A stretch of DNA of 64,000 bases from Isoetes taiwanensis (taxonomy: Eukaryota > Streptophyta > Lycopodiopsida > Isoetales > Isoetaceae), in assembly GCA_021234155.1 (NCBI GenBank), contig JAJEKV010000096.1, forward strand, positions 3,283,678 through 3,347,677, written 5' to 3'. A program made the translations under genes and the position numbers. The notes below the pieces were generated by a model. That model saw nothing but the letters and a program-made list of their open reading frames with translations. It did not search any database and was not told the origin of the DNA. The stretch's first letter is position 1. Every line of letters starts with the position of its first letter. Below are positions 55,441-64,000 of the stretch, piece after piece.

Positions 55441-57690
55441 ATGAGAAAGGCCACCAGCCATTACCGTGCCTTCCTCAAGGAAACAAAGGCAAGGTACCTG
55501 GCAAGGCACCAAGGAGAAATGTTCGGCCTACCGGGCCTTCCGGAGAACTTTCGGCGCAGGTACTTGCGAAGCCAGCCACGACCTCACGGAAAACATCACG
55601 GCGGTGCAATGGGGCGCGCACCTGCAATGCCTTTATGATCCCCCGAACACGGGCCGATGATGTGCCCCGCAACATGGCCCACCGGGTGATCACGTAAGAA
55701 GATGTCGAAGAGGGCGCGGCCTTTTGGCTAATGGGAAGGCAGCAGACTTGGACGGCCTACAAATGGAGTTGCTCAAGTGGGCGGGGACACCTATGGTGCC
55801 CGCCCCATGTTGCCTTTGCTCAACGTATTTTGCAAGAGGGTCTTTCCCGATCATGGACCACAAGCAGGGTTGTTCCAATCTACAAGGTAGGGGACCCACA
55901 CTGTCCAGCCAATTACCGAGCCATCATGGTCAGCTCAGTGTTTGCTAAGCTATGTGCGGGCATTCTCAAACAGCAGGTAACCAGATGGGCAGAGGCAGCG
56001 GAAGTCAGGGCACTTACCCATGCAGGCTTCTGACCCCGACATTCGACCATTGATCACATCTTCACACTCAGGGCCCTGGTCGAGGACAGCAGGAACCGTC
56101 GGGAGGACATGTACTGCTGTTTTGTGGACTTTGCAAAAGCTTTCGACACAGTACCCGGGGAAAAGTTGTGGGCGAGATTGCACCATCTGGGGCTCCCTAT
56201 GGATCTGCAGAACGCAGCTGGCCGATCGCACGAGAGAGCTGCATGTGTCGCATGCAACCGGAAGGACAGTCATTTGCCAGTAGCATTGGAGTTAGGCAAG
56301 GTTGTCCTCTCTCACCCACACTCTTTGGACTTTACATTGACCAGTTGGAAGCCTGGCTTGCTGCCAATGGGGCGACGGACATGCGTGTCAACCTGGCCAA
56401 GACTAAGGTGGTCCTCATATCCTCCTCACGTCATCCAGCACCTCCGGCGCTCACTTATCAGGGGCAGATGGTAGAGGTACACCCAGCTACAAGTACCTGG
56501 GGGTGGAATTTTCGTCCTCAATGTATTGGGATGCATCCATTCGCCTTCGGGTGACCGCAGGTTGGAAGGCGCTATATGCAATGCAAAACAATAGTCACAG
56601 GGGCCGAAGCTGTATGGATCGAGGCCACCAATCACATTTGTTCCCGCACGGTGGAGCCAGTTCTTCCGTATGGGGTCGAGGTGTGGGGCCCGGTGGTGTC
56701 TTTGGCGACTTGGAAATCGACTTAGAGCGGTGTCCGAAGGCATTTTTGACGCGGGCACTGGGGGTTTAGCCCTCGTTCCATATCGATCTTGTTGCGGAGG
56801 CGGGATTCATGCCCCTATGCCGTATCGCGACCTTCCGATAGACACATTGTTTATTTCCAAAGGTGGCGGCATGGGCGACACTCGGCTCTCGCGACTTGGC
56901 TTACGCTGTGGGGCGATGAGCCCGCAAACGACTTAGGGCTTGTTGGAAGGACAAGAGAGCCCGGTGGCTAGCGCTGAACGTAGGCGCACATAGGTGCGTC
57001 CGGTGCCAACCACCAATCGCCCGTAGGGATAGGCCGAGGGGTACTTGGACTCTTGTTTCTGGGGAAGCTCGAGACCACCATGCTCTAGAACGGTAAAGAT
57101 GGCACACTACAAAGCGGCACATAAACCCCACCCTGGTTCGAGGCCCACGGCTCTACACAAGGCGCTCTCGGTTGCCCATGAAGAAGCGTAGGATCATCGC
57201 GTCCATTGAGCGAGGGGCCCACCATCTTCGGCTTGAGACGGGTCTGGGTTGGAGAGCAGCGCGGGGACAGGCTTTGTCGGTGTTGCTCGGGGGGGTTGTT
57301 GAGGATTAAAGCCATACCTTCCGAGTATCCCAAAATATAGTCGGTTCGGGCTCGCTACATTCTCTTGGTGCGACTGGTTCCGCCCCTCGCACGAGCTACT
57401 TTCGATCCGTCGGATTCGATCCCTTTGGCTCCTACCTCCGGGAGGTTTTGGATCTGCGGACTCACCTCGCCCCGGCCTACCGAGGTGCCTGAATTCATGT
57501 GTATATGTATATTTGTGCAGTTTGCCCGGCTTGTTGTCGCGATGGTTTTTCCCTCCTAAGGGGTGTTTTTAATCCGGGTAACAGGGCTTGTCTTGCACCC
57601 GTGTAATTTGGGTCCCATAGGCCGATTGGCCTCCGCGGACGATAAAAGAACCTTCCTTCCTTCCTTCCTTCCTTCCTTCCTTCCTTATCA
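55441..57690 (+). mobile_element. degenerate non-LTR retrotransposon with (TTCC)n tail
   Basis: Reverse-transcriptase blocks occur across shifting plus-strand frames: LANGKAADLDGLQMELLKWA (about 55725-55790), IYKVGDPHCPANYRAIMVSS (about 55880-55935), YCCFVDFAKAFDTVPGEKLW (56112-56170) and SIGVRQGCPLSPTLFGLYID (about 56285-56345). The YADD-box region could not be read. The 3' end is GGGTCCCATAGGCCGATTGG, then CCTCCGCGGACGATAAAAG, then (TTCC)n at 57652-57687. There are many frameshifts. Tail and RT order suit a LINE that ends in a microsatellite instead of poly(A). Confidence 0.7.
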
Positions 57691-58068
57691 GAGAATTTCA
57701 GATGAGAGGCATCATTACAGTTGAGATAAGACACTTAATATTTTTTTTCCTATTTCATGCATTTCCTAGAATGTGATACTAGCGACAAGCTATAGGTTAC
57801 AAGATGGTTACGAATAATTGCCTTACTCTGCCACACTTTCTAGTTGGTTAATGATCTCTGGTTCAGCAAAAACAGAATATGTACCTTTTGCAAAATGCTA
57901 GAGGCAAATCAATTTCAATGCTCATTGCCCATATTAGCCACCAGTTTAGAGGAAAATGTTATAAATTTGATTCATTAGAGGAAATAATGCTACATTAAGC
58001 AACTGCTAAAGTGTTACACAACAGAGCAACATATTTTGGACATACTAGAATTGGTTAGGTATTATTTC
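57691..58068. other. intergenic between two LINEs
   Basis: AT-rich, no gene. Ends at the poly(T) run that marks the 3' end of the next LINE. Confidence 0.5.
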
Positions 58069-58612
58069 TTTTTTTTTTTGGTCGGTATATGTATATTAAA
58101 GTATAAATATGAAAAGTACAGAGAAAAAAACTTTTTATAGGGAAGTTTAACCCGAGAATAGAAAGGAGGGCAAGGATCCCTCCTATCTATTAAAAGTCAA
58201 GAAATATTATCAAAAATAGATAGATAGATTTAAGTCTTTAAATAGTACTGGGTGTGATATCTTTGTTCCAACAGATAAGAATTCTCCACTTAGAAACCCG
58301 ATCTGAGGTTAAGATTAGTAGTTTTCCTTCCTCTTCCCTTGACCTCTGTGCTGAGGGTGCAGAACATACACATACAAGACCCTGCCTTCGCCAGATTATA
58401 TCTCCCCTTAGCATCCTTGGCTTTGCAGATCAAAGCCCGTCTGATATTATAGTTTTGGTCGCAGCAGCAGTTGCACATACAGGGTTCTTCATGCCCAAGT
58501 GTATTGGGTGAGCCGAATAGCCTGGTCCACTCCCTGTTTGCCTCCAGGTTGATTTTCTTCCACTTAATTCTCCTCATCAGCACGAACATTATTCCTGCAA
58601 TTAAAAGGGCCA

Positions 58613-59238
58613 TTAGTTTGATAATCCTTCAATAACCCAATCAACATCATATTTGATCTGTCTTATCACTCCCTCCGGATTGATAATTTCATAATTGAAA
58701 ACAAATTCATTTCTCCCTTTCCAGATCCTCCATAGGAGGATATAGATCCTCCAGTCAGTTGGGTTGGCTGGGAGAAAGAAATCCAGGGAGTTAAGAGAAA
58801 GAAGATCATATCCCATGTATGTCGAGGCTAAATCCAGAATCCACTCGGCCCAGATGCAGGTTCTGAATAAATGGTCCTCATCTTCCCTATTAGCCATACA
58901 TGTGATGCAAATATCCGAGTCAGCCATATGGAGTCGGTGTCTCTTCTTGTTTGTAGCTAGGGCCCTGTGAGTTGCCACATAAACGACTTGATTTTAGGAT
59001 AAATAGGGCTGGACCACATGAAAGTAAGATTCTTGATGCATCTGTCTTGGTCAGTATGCCACTTTCTATGGATGGTGATTTCCTGATTCCTCATGAGATG
59101 CCTGTAAGCTTTTCTAACTGTAAAATTCAGCAACCCATTATGATTCCAGTTAATTCCATCAATGGACCAAATACCATAAGTCAAAGTGATACAAATGTTA
59201 TTGTACAGGAATTTGCAGTCCTCTCCTTCATCAGTCAA
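58613..59238 (-). pseudogene. LINE ORF2 C-terminus, zf-RVT-like domain
   Basis: Two frames that join near 58970. The first ends WSSPIYPKIKSFMWQLTGP. The second reads HRALATNKKRHRLHMADSDI, then CITCMANREDEDHLFRTCIW and DWRIYILLWRIWKGRNEFVF. This W..P.K...W....ra..T...L......C..C....E...HLF..C pattern is the zinc-binding reverse-transcriptase C-terminal domain of plant L1 elements. One frameshift separates the parts. A further short frame runs to about 58290. Confidence 0.75.
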
Positions 59239-59305
59239 AGGATATTGTGCAAATAAATGATGCCTTTAAGGCTCCATTTTTTAACCTGATCTGGAAAATG
59301 ACAGG

Positions 59306-61468
59306 CTAACACAGGTTCCCATTGTTAGTAATCAGGGCCGAGTTCCAGAAAATGGTCTGATCCATCGACAAGCCTTCCTTCCAAGTATACATACCTCTAA
59401 CTTGAATCCAGGCTTTAATCCATTTCTTTAAAATACCAGGAGTAGAATTAGGGACAGTAAAAGGAAAATAAATGGAGTGGGGAAGGTGCATTTTAATTTG
59501 TCTCCAGCCAAAAGGGTGGTACTTATCAATATAGTGCTGGATGATAATCGAAATAGGATGCTTGATAAGACCATAGGCAGCTTTATAAAAATACTTGGCC
59601 GTGAGTGCAATCCCCTGCTTCTCAATATTAATGACACCTAGACCACCAGCTTTCTTTTTCTTGCAACACTCTTCCATGGACACAGGTGTCCAACATCTTT
59701 TGTTCTGACCAGCAGAGATAAACCTTCCAATTATACCTTGAAGCTTAGATGAGACTTTCTTAGGAGCAAGGATAACAGAAGATTGGTAAACATGAGAAGA
59801 AGAGATAACAAAATTAGCTATGATAGCCCTACCATTTTTAGACAAATACTTTGAGTTTAAGCTATCAACTTTTCTTTGAAACTTGTCAATTATACCATCC
59901 CAGATATCAGAAGGACTACTCCTAATAGCAAAGGGAATACCAAGAATCTTTGATTTAAGAGTGGGGGGGTCATACTTACAGTCCAGGAGGGCAGCTATTT
60001 GCACTCCCTTTACCTGATTTCTTGCCATCACCCTTGATTTAGTCCAGTTAATCTTACATCCCGAGGCTACTCCAAACTGATCCGGAATAGTTTGAGTATT
60101 TAAAATCGAATTTGCATCCATAGAGACCATGAGAAAAGTGTCGTCTGCAAAGTGCCCATTTAGAATTTGATCTGTAATATTATTATCGGGTAGAGAGAGT
60201 CCTTGGATCATATTAGTACTCTTGGCCTCCTCAAGTCTGCTATGCAAAGCTTCCATGACAATTAGAAATAAAAAAGGGGCTAAGGGACAGCCCTGCTTCA
60301 CACCCCTTTTCAGGGGGAAGAAGGGGCTGCACTCACCATTGATAAGAACTGATGATCGAGAGTTATTTAAGATAGCATAAAAGATATTAATTACCTCTTC
60401 AGAGAAACCAAGAGCACTGCAGCAGTGGAGCAGAAAATTCCAACTCACCATATCAAAAGCCTTTGTAATGTCGAGCTTAATGAGGGCAATATCTTGCCCT
60501 GAATCTTTGGCCCAGTTCAGTCCTAAAATAGCTGTAACCACATTATCCAAAATGTACCTGTCCCTCAGATAGGCCGATTGGGAGGAACTAATAATATTCT
60601 CAAGGACAGGCTTGAGTCTAGCAGCAATGGAACCCGAGATGATCTTATAGATCACATTAGAGAGAGAGATAGGTCTGTAGTCTGAAAAGCTACTTGGCAT
60701 GTCATTCTTTGGGATAAGAGCAATGAGGCTAGTATTAATTCTAGCATCCACACATTTCTGCTGTCTGAATTCATTTGCTAAACTTGTGATACTGTCACCA
60801 AGGATAGGCCATGCTTTCTTGAAGAACTCAACCGGCAGACCATCAGGTCCAGGAGTCTTGCCATTCTCCATTTCCTTGACTGTATGATGCAGCTCAATGT
60901 TACTGAAGCATTTCTCCAGTTCCCTATTATGCTCATTACTAACCTTTGCTTGGAGATTAATAAAGTTAAACATAGTGCCAGGTTGACAGTCTTGATTGGT
61001 ACCCATAACATTAGTGAAGTGACTGGCAGCAGTCTTCTTAATTTCCTCTTCATTTGAGATAAGATCATTTCCAACCATAATCTCATAGATATGGTTTTTC
61101 TTAGCTCTACCCTTAGCCTTAATGAAAAAAAATTTGGAACTACACCTCTCATCCTCCTTGATTTCCCTAATTTTGGATTTGAGCTTCCAACCTCTGGCAA
61201 TTCTGATTTCCTCTTTCTCAAATTCCTTCCTGATTTGCTCCTGTTGATCCCCTGAGACATGAGGAAGAAGATCCCTAAGATTTTTAAGATTGGCCATCTT
61301 CTGGTGATGAATTTCCTTCCCCCATTCTTTTAGCCAATTTTTAATTGCCTTAGAAGCTCTTACCCACCAATCCATCCAACCACAACTGCCCAGAGGCTTT
61401 GGATATCTATCTAACACCTCCTGGAGCTTAATCATGAAATTAGTGTGATCAAGAAGAGTGGTGTTCAA
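59306..61468 (-). CDS. LINE ORF2, reverse transcriptase
   Basis: 720-codon open frame, counted from a non-ATG codon at 61468. It is really the downstream part of ORF2, separated from the endonuclease by a frameshift at about 61480. RT motifs: GKTPGPDGLP (203-212), SDYRPISLSNVIYKIIS (262-278), IKLDITKAFDMVSW (330-343), GVKQGCPLAP (389-398) and the catalytic FADD (440-443). The catalytic Asp residues are intact. It copies its own RNA into DNA at a nicked target. Confidence 0.85.
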   Translation of the reverse strand: MNTTLLDHTNFMIKLQEVLDRYPKPLGSCGWMDWWVRASKAIKNWLKEWGKEIHHQKMANLKNLRDLLPHVSGDQQEQIRKEFEKEEIRIARGWKLKSKIREIKEDERCSSKFFFIKAKGRAKKNHIYEIMVGNDLISNEEEIKKTAASHFTNVMGTNQDCQPGTMFNFINLQAKVSNEHNRELEKCFSNIELHHTVKEMENGKTPGPDGLPVEFFKKAWPILGDSITSLANEFRQQKCVDARINTSLIALIPKNDMPSSFSDYRPISLSNVIYKIISGSIAARLKPVLENIISSSQSAYLRDRYILDNVVTAILGLNWAKDSGQDIALIKLDITKAFDMVSWNFLLHCCSALGFSEEVINIFYAILNNSRSSVLINGECSPFFPLKRGVKQGCPLAPFLFLIVMEALHSRLEEAKSTNMIQGLSLPDNNITDQILNGHFADDTFLMVSMDANSILNTQTIPDQFGVASGCKINWTKSRVMARNQVKGVQIAALLDCKYDPPTLKSKILGIPFAIRSSPSDIWDGIIDKFQRKVDSLNSKYLSKNGRAIIANFVISSSHVYQSSVILAPKKVSSKLQGIIGRFISAGQNKRCWTPVSMEECCKKKKAGGLGVINIEKQGIALTAKYFYKAAYGLIKHPISIIIQHYIDKYHPFGWRQIKMHLPHSIYFPFTVPNSTPGILKKWIKAWIQVRGMYTWKEGLSMDQTIFWNSALITNNGNLC

Positions 61469-62218
61469 CTTAAAGTAAGTTTTTCTTTTCCTATTCTGAT
61501 CTTGGGCCGAGATAATAATCTTCTAGGGAAATTATCCGACAGGGTATAACCTTTCATGTTCTCCACTCTGTTGCTGTTATTCCAAAGGTTTTCTGAGATA
61601 TAGAATCTATCATGTAAGCACCAGATAGGGTCCACCCTTTTATCTGTCCAACTAAAATCATTAGGCTTAGTTCTAGCTAAAAGAAGGTGATGGGACTGCA
61701 AGAGGTTATTCCATATGTTTCTTTCTTGGGGCAGCAGAGGCTTGAAATTTTTATTTCTCATGTATTCATTGGTAACCATGTTCATATCACCTCCCATGAT
61801 ACATTCATCATAATCCAAGCTGTTCTTGACTTTAGTCCAAACCTTAATCCTATCCCCAGGGTTATTATAAGCATAGATGTTGACAAAAGCTAACCTCACT
61901 TTTTTCATGTTACATCTCAGAATCTGCCACCTACCCTCTCTATCACTAACCATATAAGGGTCAGTTAGATCAAGATTATCTCTCCAAATGATGGCAATGC
62001 CTGCAGAAGATTCCTGAGCAGGAATGGACCATAAACTGTAACCATTAGGGAGAGTCTTTCTAATTATAGATTCATGCTAAAAATCGTGAATCTTATGCTC
62101 CTGAAGAAAAAGAATGTCAGGGTTAAGAGACAGAATACATACCTTTAACCGCTCCCTCTTGATGATACTATTAATTCCCTGGAGATTCCAGGTGATGCAA
62201 CTTAAAGACCTATCCATT
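61465..62218 (-). pseudogene. LINE ORF2 N-terminus, APE-like endonuclease
   Basis: From an ATG at 62218: LSCITWNLQGINSIIKRERL and LFLQEHKI. Then a premature TAG follows at about codon 46. In the same frame come AGIAIIWRDNLDLTD, FVNIYAYNN, CIMGGDMNMVTNEY and YTLSDNFPRR, where SDN replaces the catalytic SDH. These are the apurinic-endonuclease motifs used to nick target DNA. The frame ends at 61465 and ORF2 continues in another frame. The histidine loss and the stop make it inactive. Confidence 0.75.
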
Positions 62219-63949
62219 AGTACATAAACTTACCTACTGTCCTTCCAGCCTGAATTTTTCTTGGACTGGTTCTGGTAGGACCCAAATAGATTTTCTTCTT
62301 ACCCCTGCCTTTTTTCCTTGTAACAATTTGCCAATCCGGCTCTTTGTCCATTATGACCTCATCAGCAATGTGATTCGAATCCCAAATTCTTCCCTCCATA
62401 AAGCTCTCAGATATGTTCTCTGGAAACACTAAGGTAAACCTTCTTGTGTCAATTTTAACAGAGAATTTCACATTATTCAAAGTTAAAACAAGGTTCTGAT
62501 CCATGTTCATACTGGTATAATCGATGTTTCGAATGGGGGTCAATGTTTCTTGATTCATCCCAACTTCCTCTGTAACACTGGATTCCCCTTTTTCTCGGGT
62601 CTTAGGAACCCGAATTTGTCTGCCTTGCTCCTTCTGGGGGATGTTCTTACCCTTATCAGAGGCTTCCCCCGGAGGTAGGACTGGCATTTTAGAGTAGTTG
62701 ACCTTGAGACTCAGGAAGTCATCAGGGCCAGTCTTCACCTTGATCTCCCTTCTCCAATTAGAGTTAAATGTTTTAGAGATACATATGGAAGGGTAATTCG
62801 TCTGAGGAATATTGATATCAATGGTATCTCCTAATTCCTCTCATATAGCTTTGAGGTGAGAATTAGTCCAGAAAACAGAGGGAAGATTGGGGAAGGAGGT
62901 AATAGAGATATTATCAGGCTTATTAGGAATGTAATTGGGACTCCACCTCATAATATAAAAAGGCTGGTAGTTAATATGATCAATCTTCCTTTTAAGGATT
63001 TGATTAACACAGATTTCGTCCCTGCAAACTATTTGGAAGGTTCTGTTGTCCATCTTAAGAATAGACATGATAGGGATATTTTGGGCTTTAGTGACCCACA
63101 ACTTGACTTCACTGATGGTCAGACACTTCCTGGGAAAATGTATAAAGAAAGCTTTCTTCGAAAAATTGTCATAAGCAGAGGGATCAGAGATGGAATAAAG
63201 GTCTATAAAATCTTTTTCCGGTCCTTTTTCCTGACATATGTTCCTGTGCTTTTCCTTAGAACAATCCAAAGAATCATTTTTTAACAAAGCATTTTTATAA
63301 GAGACAGGGGTTATCAGACCTTTTGCCGAATCACTTTTGCCCATCACCGGAATTCTGTTTCGGATTTTGAGGTCCCCCACCTTGGTAATTGTGTTGTGAA
63401 GCTTGTTTTCCTTGATAGTCTTGCAATTTTGGCACCCCACATCTCGACCTCTGCAGGGTTGAAGAATCTGTTGCTGTCTCTGATGCAACATTCCTTGAGT
63501 CCCCCCTTTTTTAAGTTGAGTTGATAGGTTTCGAGTGAAGTGGAAATTTGTTCCAAGAAAGAAGTGTTGCTTGAGAGAGAGGCTTTAAACTGACGCTTAT
63601 GCCATTCTATTACATGATCTTCCGCATCCTCCCAACGTTTAATTAGTTTCACACTTGCTTTGGAAGTCCATTTTAGGCTGTCAAGTTTAACCGCTATCAT
63701 CTTCGCCTTATTGAGCATTTCATCCATTGAGTTCCTGAAAATACTGTTCTTCAAACTGCAACAATCTTCCTCTGCGCGCCCTTGCTTAACTGTAATCAGC
63801 TTGTACAGAGAATGATCTATAGCCTGAGCTATTTCCAGCATGTTCCACACCCAATCTCTGTCGCTCGCCCTTCCCTCAAAGTAATCCTTCTCAATTTCAT
63901 CATATTTCTTCAGTCCCGCCACAACCCGGCCATCTTCATGCACTCCCAT
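62217..63949 (-). pseudogene. LINE ORF1, DUF4283-like RNA-binding protein
   Basis: The N-terminal part (63949 to about 63420) is helical and charged, in one frame. A frameshift then leads into the 63491-62217 frame. That frame carries a DUF4283-like block (AFFIHFPRKCLTISEVKLWV, MSILKMDNRTFQIVCRDEIC, FYIMRWSPNYIPNKPDN), interrupted by one TGA at 62841 and resuming in frame (EELGDTIDINIP). The C-terminus is Lys-rich (ending before 62217), likely nucleic-acid binding. Its stop overlaps the ORF2 ATG by one or two bases. DUF4283 is the RRM-like domain of plant L1 ORF1 proteins, which package element RNA. Confidence 0.7.
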
Positions 63950-64000
63950 GCAGACAGCAGCAGCCTTCTGTTGATCTTTGATGATATTGAAGGCTATATA

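Larger units (their letters stand above)
58069..64000 (-). mobile_element. L1-type LINE, 5' end beyond the window
   Basis: Minus strand. The 3' end at about 58069 carries an 11-base poly(A) (poly(T) on plus). Going upstream in coordinate: a zf-RVT-like region, RT, an endonuclease, and ORF1 with a DUF4283-like domain. This is the standard order of plant L1 elements. Four or more stops or frameshifts make this copy non-functional, yet the RT frame is intact for 720 codons, so it is fairly young. Confidence 0.85.

Overview
This is eukaryotic, land-plant nuclear DNA, mostly AT-rich and dominated by transposable elements. Evidence for a plant: an AP2/ERF transcription-factor gene with a GT-AG intron, a nodulin-like (NFD4) transporter fragment, and an L1-type LINE whose ORF1 has the plant DUF4283-like domain. 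The mix of repeats (a GHTHDDID/DUF7869-type transposase, microsatellite-tailed non-LTR elements, many broken exotic ORFs) suggests a large-genome non-seed plant such as a fern. That placement is inference. No bacterial operons, tRNA genes or complete rRNA genes were seen.

Layout. 1-2.8 kb: intergenic, with one long foldback. 2.8-8.0 kb: a long coiled-coil/RING-like open frame wedged into an LTR, followed by a non-autonomous LTR retrotransposon arranged LTR-internal-LTR-internal-LTR. 8.4-10.1 kb: protein-kinase-like pseudogene (minus). 11-12.5 kb: small foldbacks and a purine tract. 12.7-13.3 kb: NFD4 transporter fragment (minus). 14.6-15.2 kb: array of about ten palindromes. 16-19.2 kb: broken unknown gene (minus). 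19.7-21.4 kb: CG-rich palindromes and minisatellites. 22.3-24.3 kb: DUF7869-like transposase remnant (plus). 24.6-26.3 kb: three tandem cassettes, each a TATA promoter plus an ORF of about 80 codons (minus). 30.2-31.0 kb: the best host gene, a two-exon double-AP2 factor. 31.6-35.3 kb: 3' ends of a microsatellite-tailed non-LTR family and a short organelle-type 23S fragment. 36.9-42.4 kb: a 2.4-kb direct duplication. 43.27-50.14 kb: a 6.9-kb DNA transposon with matching terminal inverted repeats, carrying two convergent multi-exon genes. 55.4-57.7 kb: degenerate non-LTR element (plus). 58.1-64 kb: L1-type LINE (minus), running off the right edge.

The strongest candidate for something undescribed is the 6.9-kb transposon. 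It pairs a transposase-like gene (DFAENY, SDSCSHQFKGA and HGKG...DGAGAVIKR blocks) with a coiled-coil/RING-like gene, and a protein of the same architecture is present as a long open frame at 2.9-4.3 kb. The triplicated mini-gene cassette is the second candidate.

Caution about sequence quality. In the two duplications, copies differ almost only at CAG/CTG trinucleotides, which in one copy read as CG, CCG or CGT. Several CG-rich, CAG/CTG-poor stretches with broken frames look the same. Systematic consensus error at CHG-methylated sites is a likely cause, so some frameshifts reported here may not be real.
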